NCBI GenBank assembly: GCA_903920455.1
Contig: CAIXLY010000050.1
Coordinates: 1-64,000 of the forward strand
DNA from: an uncultured bacterium
GTDB lineage: Bacteria > Bacteroidota > Bacteroidia > Chitinophagales > Chitinophagaceae
Length of the DNA stretch: 64,000 nucleotides
Direction of reading: 5' to 3'
Notes under the pieces: generated by a model
The model's database searches: none
Told to the model about the DNA's origin: nothing
The model's input: the letters and a program-made list of their open reading frames with translations, nothing else
Translations under genes and position numbers: made by a program
Shown: one piece after another, positions 18,812-26,249 of the stretch
Position numbering within the stretch: the first letter of the stretch is position 1
Layout: each line of letters starts with the position of its first letter

Positions 18812-19363
18812 ATGAGTACCGACAAAAGCGATTGGATTATAAAAAATGAGCAAACTAAGTATGAAAATCCATGGATTAAGGTAACTGAATATCAGGTGAT
18901 CAATCCCTCAGGCAATCATGGCATATACGGCAAAGTGCATTATAAAAATCTTGCCATCGGAATCATACCAGTTGATCATAAAGGGGAAATCCATATGGTT
19001 GGTCAGTATCGCTTTGTATTGAGCAAATACAGCATTGAAATACCAGAAGGTGGCGGCAACCCCAACACCGATCCGCTAGAATCTGCCAAAAGGGAATTAA
19101 AAGAGGAGACGGGATTAAAAGCTGAAAAGTGGGAAAAGCTATTAGAGATGCATTTGTCAAATTCAGTATCTGATGAACTGGCAATTGTTTATCTTGCCAC
19201 CAACCTTTCGCAAGAGGAATCTGAACCAGAAGAAACAGAGAAATTAACTTTATTAACAATGACGGTGGATGAGGTGTATCGAATGATTTTAGACAATACA
19301 ATAACAGACGCAATTACAGTTGCCGCCATATTGAGATTAAAAATAATGATGCTCGAAAAATAA
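18812..19363 (+). CDS. NUDIX hydrolase, ADP-ribose pyrophosphatase-like
   Basis: 183 residues. It contains the Nudix signature with the metal-binding core KRELKEETGL preceded by IPEGGGNP. The glutamate usually found eight residues before the core arginine is Thr, while the catalytic REL-EE part is intact. The N-terminal strands and the YRFVLSKYSIEIPEGGG segment resemble ADP-ribose/ADP-sugar pyrophosphatases, so a nucleoside-diphosphate sugar is the likely substrate. The start lies shortly after the metK terminator and a -7-like TATTTTTG; rlmB follows after only seven bases, so the two form an operon. Confidence 0.88.
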   Translation: MSTDKSDWIIKNEQTKYENPWIKVTEYQVINPSGNHGIYGKVHYKNLAIGIIPVDHKGEIHMVGQYRFVLSKYSIEIPEGGGNPNTDPLESAKRELKEETGLKAEKWEKLLEMHLSNSVSDELAIVYLATNLSQEESEPEETEKLTLLTMTVDEVYRMILDNTITDAITVAAILRLKIMMLEK

Positions 19364-19370
19364 GCTTGCT

Positions 19371-20114
19371 ATGAAAATTACTTCAACAAATATTATAGGG
19401 CGCCAACCCCTTATTGAGGCCCTCACGCAAGGGGAGCAACTTGAAAGGATATTTATCCAAAAAAATGCCAGTGGTGAAGGTATAGAACAAATTAAGCTAC
19501 TTGCGCAACAATTGCAGATTCCAATCAACTCGGTTCCATTGGAAAAACTAAATTCAATGACCAGGTATAACCACCAAGGTGTCGTTGGAATTAATAGCAT
19601 CATCCAATATCATGAGTTACAAGAATCGATTGACAATATTATACGTTCAGGAGAGGTTCCCCTGTTCATTATGTTGGATGGCATTACCGATGTTAGAAAT
19701 ATAGGGGCCATTGCAAGAACTGCGCTTTGTTGTGGCGCACAGATTATGATCATACCAGATAAAGGCATTGGAGCAATCAATGAAGATGCGATGAAGTCAT
19801 CTGCGGGAGCTTTACAAAAAATTATTGTTTGCAGGGTAAATAGTCTGCTTAAAGCTGTGGATACACTTCATTTAAATGACATCAAAGTTTTTACATCCGA
19901 GATGAAAGCTAGTGTAAAAGTTTTTGAATTAGATTTTAATCAACCTGCATGCATAGTTGTGGGGAGTGAAGACAAAGGCATTCAGCCATACATAACCAAG
20001 GCGGCTGATGTGCAATTTACAATCCCCATGCTTGGAAAATTCGACTCTTTCAATGTAGGCATCGCAGCTGGTATAACATTGTTTGAGGCAAGTAAACAAA
20101 GAATGGGGATTTAA
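19371..20114 (+). CDS. rlmB: 23S rRNA (guanosine-2'-O-)-methyltransferase RlmB
   Basis: 247 residues, a SpoU-type SPOUT methyltransferase. The N-terminal substrate-binding domain (IIGRQPLIEALTQG) is followed by MLDGITDVRNIGAIARTA, IVVGSEDKGI and the knot-forming IPMLGKFDSFNVGIAAGI. These are the three family motifs in order. The probable target is G2251 of 23S rRNA, assigned by family resemblance; the neighbour TrmH-type specificity cannot be fully excluded. It is in one operon with the NUDIX gene and probably with GSCFA downstream (20-base gap). Confidence 0.92.
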   Translation: MKITSTNIIGRQPLIEALTQGEQLERIFIQKNASGEGIEQIKLLAQQLQIPINSVPLEKLNSMTRYNHQGVVGINSIIQYHELQESIDNIIRSGEVPLFIMLDGITDVRNIGAIARTALCCGAQIMIIPDKGIGAINEDAMKSSAGALQKIIVCRVNSLLKAVDTLHLNDIKVFTSEMKASVKVFELDFNQPACIVVGSEDKGIQPYITKAADVQFTIPMLGKFDSFNVGIAAGITLFEASKQRMGI

Positions 20115-20134
20115 AACAAGGATAAAAACAGTTT

Positions 20135-21103
20135 ATGGAATTCCGCTTGGAATATAATCCTCCTTCATCTTCAATCAAAGTTGACATCAATGATAAGTTG
20201 TTGCTTGTTGGCTCTTGCTTTACTGAGCACATCTATTCACAACTAAAAAAGTACAAATTTTCTACTTTACAAAATCCCCATGGCACCTTATTTAACCCAA
20301 TTAGTATATTCAAAGCGCTAGATAGCTATATTGGTTTGATTAAGCCTACAGAAAAGGATCTGTTTCATCAAAATAGTCTGTGGAATAATTGGGATTTTCA
20401 TTCAAAACTTAGTCACGAAGACAAGGATAAAGCCTTATCAGGAATGGCTCATCAAATCGAAAATGCCCATGATTTTTTAAAGACAACAGATTTCCTCTTC
20501 ATCACCCTTGGATCAGCTTTTGTTTATCAATTGGAAAATCGTGATATCGTTGCAAACTGTCATAAGTTTCCGTCTTCCGCATTTACAAAGCGACTGCTAG
20601 AGCCTGTCGAGATTCTAGATGGATTTCAATCTTTACTTTCCACTCTGTTGTCCTTCAATAAAAACATTAAAATAATTTTTACGATTAGTCCGGTCAGACA
20701 TTTGAGGGATGGATTCATCGAAAACAACAGAAGTAAGGCAGTGCTTATTCACGCAGTAGATAAAATTGTGCAGTCATTCCCTTTGTGCAGTTATTTTCCC
20801 TCTTATGAATTGATTATCGATGACCTTCGAGATTATAGATTTTATGCAGAAGATATGGTCCATCCAAACTATCTAGCCACAAAGTATGTCTGGGAAAAGT
20901 TCTGTACCGGATTCATGAATGGAAGAACGAGGGAAGTTATGAAAGAGATTGAACAGCTACATCAAGCTGTTACACACACACCAATGCATCCTCATTCTGA
21001 TGAACACCATCAATTCAAGCGTAAATTCATGGAACTTGCAATAACCCTAGCAGCAAGATTTCCTGAGCATGACTTTGGACAAGAAATAAAACATTTTAGC
21101 TAG
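20135..21103 (+). CDS. GSCFA domain protein
   Basis: 322 residues, cytoplasmic, with no signal peptide. The defining motif is present near the N-terminus as LLVGSCFTEHI, followed by NPHGTLFNPISI and DFLFITLGSAFVY, and late in the protein EDMVHPN. The set of GSCF, N and DxxH blocks suggests a SGNH-like hydrolase fold. The substrate is unknown. It follows rlmB closely, so co-transcription is likely. Confidence 0.88.
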   Translation: MEFRLEYNPPSSSIKVDINDKLLLVGSCFTEHIYSQLKKYKFSTLQNPHGTLFNPISIFKALDSYIGLIKPTEKDLFHQNSLWNNWDFHSKLSHEDKDKALSGMAHQIENAHDFLKTTDFLFITLGSAFVYQLENRDIVANCHKFPSSAFTKRLLEPVEILDGFQSLLSTLLSFNKNIKIIFTISPVRHLRDGFIENNRSKAVLIHAVDKIVQSFPLCSYFPSYELIIDDLRDYRFYAEDMVHPNYLATKYVWEKFCTGFMNGRTREVMKEIEQLHQAVTHTPMHPHSDEHHQFKRKFMELAITLAARFPEHDFGQEIKHFS

Positions 21104-21181
21104 TTTCTGAATAGAAATTATAACAGTGAATCAGGGAATCCATTACAATATATAGCTTAACTTTAATACATATCTTTTAGT

Positions 21182-23620
21182 ATGAAATACGCTATTTTTA
21201 TTATTTCTTTCTTTTTGAATGCTGCCCTCATCTATGTACTTGGAACAAGAAATGTCTTGCCCCTGGCACTTGGTAGTTTTTTGAGTGTCCAAGAAGGTAT
21301 ATGGCAAAACGCTGAAGCAACTGATGTTGACTTTAATCTTGACATCAAGACTTCAAGTGTTCTGGGTAAAACGGATGTTTACCTAGATGAACGCTTAGTC
21401 CCTCATATTTTTGCTGAAAATGAAAATGATGCATTTTTTGTTCAAGGTTTCTTACATGCCAAATTTAGGTTATGGCAAATGGAATTTCAAACTCACGCTG
21501 CCGCTGGAAGAATTAGTGAGATAGTAGGAGATAAGGCTATCAATTTTGACAGAAACCAACGCCGTGTTGGAATGGTCTTTGCAGCTGAAAATGCATTGGG
21601 TGAAATGGAAAAAGATCCTGCTACAAAACAAGCAATGGATTCGTATACTGCTGGAGTGAATTATTATATTAGGCACTTAAGCAGTAGTGAACTTCCTATA
21701 GAGTACAAGCTTCTTGGTTATCAACCAGAGGAATGGACAAATCTCAAATCTGCTCTGTTTATCAAACAAATGACCAATACATTGGCCGGTTATGATCGCG
21801 ATTTTGAATTTACCAACGCATTAAAAATACTTGGTGAAGAAAATTTTCGCATCCTTTATTCAGATCTACCGGATTCTTTGTATCCTGTTATACCCAAGGG
21901 TACTGCTTACGCTACCCCAGAAATTGCGCTAGCCCCACCGCAATCAGCCGACTCCTTGTACTTTATGAGAAAGGATACCATTCACTTTACGGAAGATTTC
22001 AAACCCGATCCTTCCAACGGTAGTAACAATTGGGCTGTATCTGGTATCAAGACAACTAGTGGTAAGCCCATCCTGTGTAATGACCCACACCTAAATTTGA
22101 CGCTACCCTCTATTTGGTATGAAGTGCAAATACACACACCTGATTACAATGCCTACGGGGTTTCATTTCCAGGCATTCCTGGAGTAGTTATCGGTTTCAA
22201 TGATAGCATTGCTTTTGGATTTACTAATGCAGGCCGTGATGTAAAGGATTACTATGAAATTCGTTTCAAAGATAACAGCAAGGAAGAATATTTTTTCAAC
22301 AACGAATGGAGAAAGACCGAATTGCGCATTGAAGATATTGGCGTTAAGAATACTAAAAGTATTAAAGATACTGTAGCCTATACTGTATTTGGACCAGTTA
22401 CTTATGACAAGAGCTTTAAAACAGACCTCACAGAAGAAAAAGCCTATGCGCTCAGATGGGTAGCACACGATTCATCAAATGTCCTTAAAATGTGGCTCTT
22501 GCTGAATAGGGCTAAAAACTATGACGACTATCTTGCAGCAATTCGCCATTTCAATGCACCAGGCCAAAACATGATCTTCGCCTCAAAATCTGGTGATATT
22601 GCACTGTGGCAACAGGCAACATTTCCGCTTCGTTGGAAAGACCAGGGCTTATTCGTAATGCCAGGAACTGATAGCAGTTACATGTGGAAAGGCTATATTC
22701 CATTGGAACAAAACCCCAGTAGCCTTAACCCCGCATCAGGCTTTGTAAGTAGCGCTAATCAAAGAGTAGCAGACTCGTCATACCCATATTTTATTCCCGG
22801 TAGCTATGAAGTGTATCGACCAATCACCATCAACCGAAATTTAACGGAGATGCATAATATCACCGTAGATGACATGAAAGCACTTCAGAATAACAACTAC
22901 AATGTGTTTGCAGAAGAAGCTAGACCAATTCTACTTAATTACGTTAATCGATCATCTCTTTCAACTGAAGAAAGCAAGTACCTAGACCTGGTTGAACAGT
23001 GGGATCTCTATAATAATGCAAATGATAAAGGAGTTGTCTGTTTTATTGCTTGGTGGGATTCTTTACATGCCAATATTTTCAATGATGATCTTATTCGCGA
23101 TAAGATTCCAGTTATTAAGCCGGAAAAATTTGTTTTATTAGAAGCCCTAAAAAGAGATAGCACTTTCAAGTTTATCGACAACATCAACACCCCGGAAAAA
23201 GAAGATCTTGTTGCTCAAGTAACTTCTGCTCTAAAAAAAGCATCCCTCATGCTTACTGAACTTGAAAGAGACAACAAGCTTGAATGGGGCAAATATAAAA
23301 ATACAACCGTTTACCACTTGTTGAAAAATAATGCAATGCCCTTTGCAAGAACTGGAATTAGCACAGGGGGGGGTAATGGAATTATCAACGCTACCCAACA
23401 TGATCACGGCCCTAGTTGGAAAATGGTAATTGAGATGACAACCCCTACCAATGCCTATGGAGTTTACCCGGGCGGTCAAAGTGGCAACCCAGGTAGTTAT
23501 TTCTATGATAACTTTATCGATACTTGGTCAATAGGGGAGTATTATAAATTATGGTTTATGGGTACAACAGATACAACTGACAACAGAATTAAATGGAAAA
23601 TAAGTTTTAAGCCGGCTTAA
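21182..23620 (+). CDS. Penicillin acylase family protein (Ntn hydrolase)
   Basis: 812 residues with an N-terminal hydrophobic segment (IFIISFFLNAALIYVLG), placing it in the periplasm or membrane. The family makes one precursor that cleaves itself before a nucleophilic Ser. Here SNNWAVSG puts that residue at Ser281, giving an alpha part of 280 and a beta part of 532 residues. DPHLNLTLPSIWYE and GFTNAGRDVKDYY also match. Natural substrates may be acylated amino acids or N-acyl homoserine lactones; this cannot be told from sequence. The codons for TGGGNG contain eight consecutive G. Confidence 0.93.
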   Translation: MKYAIFIISFFLNAALIYVLGTRNVLPLALGSFLSVQEGIWQNAEATDVDFNLDIKTSSVLGKTDVYLDERLVPHIFAENENDAFFVQGFLHAKFRLWQMEFQTHAAAGRISEIVGDKAINFDRNQRRVGMVFAAENALGEMEKDPATKQAMDSYTAGVNYYIRHLSSSELPIEYKLLGYQPEEWTNLKSALFIKQMTNTLAGYDRDFEFTNALKILGEENFRILYSDLPDSLYPVIPKGTAYATPEIALAPPQSADSLYFMRKDTIHFTEDFKPDPSNGSNNWAVSGIKTTSGKPILCNDPHLNLTLPSIWYEVQIHTPDYNAYGVSFPGIPGVVIGFNDSIAFGFTNAGRDVKDYYEIRFKDNSKEEYFFNNEWRKTELRIEDIGVKNTKSIKDTVAYTVFGPVTYDKSFKTDLTEEKAYALRWVAHDSSNVLKMWLLLNRAKNYDDYLAAIRHFNAPGQNMIFASKSGDIALWQQATFPLRWKDQGLFVMPGTDSSYMWKGYIPLEQNPSSLNPASGFVSSANQRVADSSYPYFIPGSYEVYRPITINRNLTEMHNITVDDMKALQNNNYNVFAEEARPILLNYVNRSSLSTEESKYLDLVEQWDLYNNANDKGVVCFIAWWDSLHANIFNDDLIRDKIPVIKPEKFVLLEALKRDSTFKFIDNINTPEKEDLVAQVTSALKKASLMLTELERDNKLEWGKYKNTTVYHLLKNNAMPFARTGISTGGGNGIINATQHDHGPSWKMVIEMTTPTNAYGVYPGGQSGNPGSYFYDNFIDTWSIGEYYKLWFMGTTDTTDNRIKWKISFKPA

Positions 23621-23635
23621 TTTAAAATTTTATAT

Positions 23636-23986
23636 ATGAAGTTTATTGTCTCAGCAATTATTACGGCATCCCTTGCCTTTAGTTTAGGTTTATTTCTTCC
23701 TTGGTGGAGTGTTGCCATTGCTGCCTTCCTATCGGGATTTTTCATTCCTCAACAAAAGATTTTAGCATTTCTCTCAGCTTTCATTGGGGTATTCGTCTTT
23801 TGGGGAGGATTAGCATTTTATATAAGTTTTGCAAACAATCATATTCTTGCACAAAAAATTGCAATGTTGATCATAAAAAACAACAACCCTTTTATGTTAA
23901 TTGCCCTAACAGCCTTAATTGGTGGAATTACCGCAGGAATAACTGCGTTTACGGCAAGGTCAATGGCGCTTCTTTTCAAAAAATAA
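23636..23986 (+). CDS. Small integral membrane protein
   Basis: 116 residues, almost wholly hydrophobic, with four predicted membrane segments including IITASLAFSLGLFLPWW, ILAFLSAFIGVFVFWGGLAFYI and LIALTALIGGITAGITAF. No catalytic motif is visible and I do not assign a family. It starts 15 bases after the penicillin acylase gene and is probably co-transcribed with it. Confidence 0.7.
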   Translation: MKFIVSAIITASLAFSLGLFLPWWSVAIAAFLSGFFIPQQKILAFLSAFIGVFVFWGGLAFYISFANNHILAQKIAMLIIKNNNPFMLIALTALIGGITAGITAFTARSMALLFKK

Positions 23987-24135
23987 CTATCCCTTTTATT
24001 GTCAGAGTTAGAGAAGTGGCATTGTGACAAACTCAACTATTTAATGAGGCTAACAATCTTTTTCTTAATTTTATAGTGTTTGGATTTTGCCTGTCATGCA
24101 AACAGGATTCCATCGAAGGAATTAAAATCATTTAT

Positions 24136-25167
24136 ATGGCTTCACTTCATAATAGGGTATCAAGGAAAGACCTAAAAGAAAAGGCAAGGCAAGATCTTAC
24201 CCCAAGAATTACAGTTTCCTTCTACAGCTATTTTACAATCCCTCACCCAGAAGACTTTCGTAATCTCTGGTACAAGATGCTATCAACGCTTGGTGTGTTA
24301 GGTAGAATTTATGTTGCCCATGAGGGGATTAATGCTCAAATCAGTTGTCCAACTGATCATCTAGATCAACTCAAAGAATTCATTGATACTCATCCTGAAA
24401 TGAAAGGTCTTCGTTTAAATAAGGCAGTGGATGAAAATAGAAATTCTTTCTACGTACTGGACATAAAGGTTAGACAAAAAATTGTTGCTGATGGAATTAC
24501 CGACGAGCTCTTTTCGATGTCTAATAAAGGAGGTTATGTAAATGCTGAACAATTCAATGAAATGGTAAAAGACCCATCTACATTAGTCATTGACATGCGG
24601 AATCATTATGAGTATGAGGTAGGAAGGTTTAAAACAGCGATTGAAATACCAAGTGATACTTTTCGTGAACAACTACCCATGGCTGCTGATATGTTCATCA
24701 ATGATAAAGCAAAGCAAATCATTATGTATTGTACCGGTGGAATACGATGTGAAAAAGCAAGTGCATGGATGTTACATAAGGGATATAAGAATGTATTTCA
24801 TCTTGAAGGCGGGATTATCAATTACATTAATCAAGTAAGAGAAAAAAACCTTGACAATCACTTTATTGGTAAAAACTTTGTTTTTGATGAAAGACTTGGG
24901 GAGAGAATTTCAGACGACATCATTTCAAACTGTCATATTTGTGGAGAACCATGCGACGTTCATGTTAATTGCAAAAATAGCAGCTGCCACCTGCTCTTCA
25001 TTCAATGTGAATCATGCCAAAGCGTTTTTGATGGTTGTTGCAGCGTTGATTGCAAATCTTTTATCCAACTTGATCCAGAAGAGCAAAAGCTGAAGCGAAA
25101 GGGAATAGATAAAGGAAAGAATATTTTCAATAAATCGAGAGAACGCATGAGGTCATTGGGAAAATGA
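24136..25167 (+). CDS. trhO: tRNA uridine(34) hydroxylase TrhO (rhodanese family)
   Basis: 343 residues from the ATG at 24136; a frame-open GTG at 24076 would add 20 unconserved residues. The N-terminal acylphosphatase-like domain (VAHEGINAQIS) is followed by a rhodanese domain with the catalytic cysteine in YCTGGIRCEKASAW. A Cys-rich C-terminus (CHICGEPCD, then NC, CHLLFIQCESC and CCSVDC) is typical of TrhO/YceA. The enzyme hydroxylates U34 in certain tRNAs with oxygen. It is cytoplasmic and converges on purC. Confidence 0.93.
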   Translation: MASLHNRVSRKDLKEKARQDLTPRITVSFYSYFTIPHPEDFRNLWYKMLSTLGVLGRIYVAHEGINAQISCPTDHLDQLKEFIDTHPEMKGLRLNKAVDENRNSFYVLDIKVRQKIVADGITDELFSMSNKGGYVNAEQFNEMVKDPSTLVIDMRNHYEYEVGRFKTAIEIPSDTFREQLPMAADMFINDKAKQIIMYCTGGIRCEKASAWMLHKGYKNVFHLEGGIINYINQVREKNLDNHFIGKNFVFDERLGERISDDIISNCHICGEPCDVHVNCKNSSCHLLFIQCESCQSVFDGCCSVDCKSFIQLDPEEQKLKRKGIDKGKNIFNKSRERMRSLGK

Positions 25168-25190
25168 CACTGACCCAAACACTCATTTTT

Positions 25191-26117
25191 TTATGGAAGA
25201 GTGTTTAATCGTTCAACAATTCTTACATAGGTTTCCTGATGATTTACATTCATGGGGACAAACTTCTCACCGATGATTTTTTCATAAAGTTCAATATACC
25301 GTGCTGAAATGGTAGACAACCATTCATCAGACATAGCCGGAACAGTCTGACCTGGTTTACCCATAAAGTCATTTGCCATCAACCATTCTCTCACAAATTC
25401 CTTACTGAGTTGTAATTGTCTTTCGCCCTTAGCCTGACGTTCATTAAAGCCTGCTGCATGAAAGTATCTTGAAGAATCTGGAGTATGGATTTCATCCATT
25501 AAAACAATCTTACCATTGAGTTTTCCAAACTCATATTTTGTATCAGCCAAGATTAGCCCTTTACTGCTAGCAAGTTGTTTACCCCTTTCAAAAAGCGCTA
25601 AAGTAAGTTCTTTGAGCATTTGCCACTCTGCAGCAGTTGCTAAACCGAGCCTAACTATCTCATTTTCAGCAATATCTTCATCATGCCCAGCAGAGGCTTT
25701 AGTAGTTGGTGTAATAAGGGGGGTTGGGAAAAAATCATTTTCCTTTAGCCCCTCGGGCATCAATTCCCCACATAAAAGCCGCTCACCGCCCTGATATGTT
25801 CTCCAGGCGTGGCCTACTAGGTTACCCCTGACAACCAATTCGATTTTAAAAGGCTCGCATTTATACCCCAATGAGACGTTTGGAGCAGGTACATCGAGCA
25901 GCCAATTTTGACAAATATCTTGGGTCTTGGATAACATAAAGGCAGCTATCTGATTAAGAACTTGCCCCTTATACGGAATCGGACTAGGCAAAATAACGTC
26001 AAATGCAGAAATTCTGTCGCTCGCAACCATCACAAGGTATTTATTATCAATGGTATACACATCCCTTACCTTGCCCGAATAGAAAGCAGTTTGACCTGGA
26101 AAATTGTAGATATTCAT
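25191..26117 (-). CDS. purC: Phosphoribosylaminoimidazole-succinocarboxamide synthase
   Basis: 308 residues from the ATG at 26115-26117; the frame stays open for 31 codons further upstream, but homology begins at YNFPGQTAFYSGKVRDVY. The enzyme joins CAIR and aspartate with ATP in purine synthesis. Visible motifs are MVASDRISAFDVILP, ELVVRGNLVGHAWR, LILADTKYEFG and LMDEIHTPDSSRY. The length matches the roughly 300-residue form rather than the 240-residue E. coli form. It is the only purine pathway gene here. A perfect AT-rich hairpin lies 54 bases upstream of the start. Confidence 0.96.
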   Translation of the reverse strand: MNIYNFPGQTAFYSGKVRDVYTIDNKYLVMVASDRISAFDVILPSPIPYKGQVLNQIAAFMLSKTQDICQNWLLDVPAPNVSLGYKCEPFKIELVVRGNLVGHAWRTYQGGERLLCGELMPEGLKENDFFPTPLITPTTKASAGHDEDIAENEIVRLGLATAAEWQMLKELTLALFERGKQLASSKGLILADTKYEFGKLNGKIVLMDEIHTPDSSRYFHAAGFNERQAKGERQLQLSKEFVREWLMANDFMGKPGQTVPAMSDEWLSTISARYIELYEKIIGEKFVPMNVNHQETYVRIVERLNTLP

Positions 26118-26170
26118 GCCCCTAAAATAGCAAGCTGGATTGAGACTTCCAACTTTGAGCCCTCTAATAC

Positions 26171-26204
26171 TATTAAAAAAAAACTTTAATTTTTTTTTTA
26201 ATAG
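26171..26204. repeat. Perfect AT-rich 14-base inverted repeat between divergent genes
   Basis: Fourteen bases at 26171-26184 (CTATT followed by nine A) pair exactly with 26191-26204 around the loop CTTTAA. It lies between divergent purC and the TonB receptor gene. It could act as a bidirectional hairpin or an AT-rich regulator site. A second inverted repeat, AATAGG/CCTATT, overlaps its end (26200-26218). Confidence 0.55.
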
Positions 26205-26249
26205 GAACATTCCCTATTTTGTTAACAAATTGACTCCAAAAAATTGCTT

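Noticed and set aside
24076-24135. Longer N-terminus for TrhO from a GTG
   Set aside because: The 20 extra residues are not family-like and the ATG at 24136 starts just before the conserved region.
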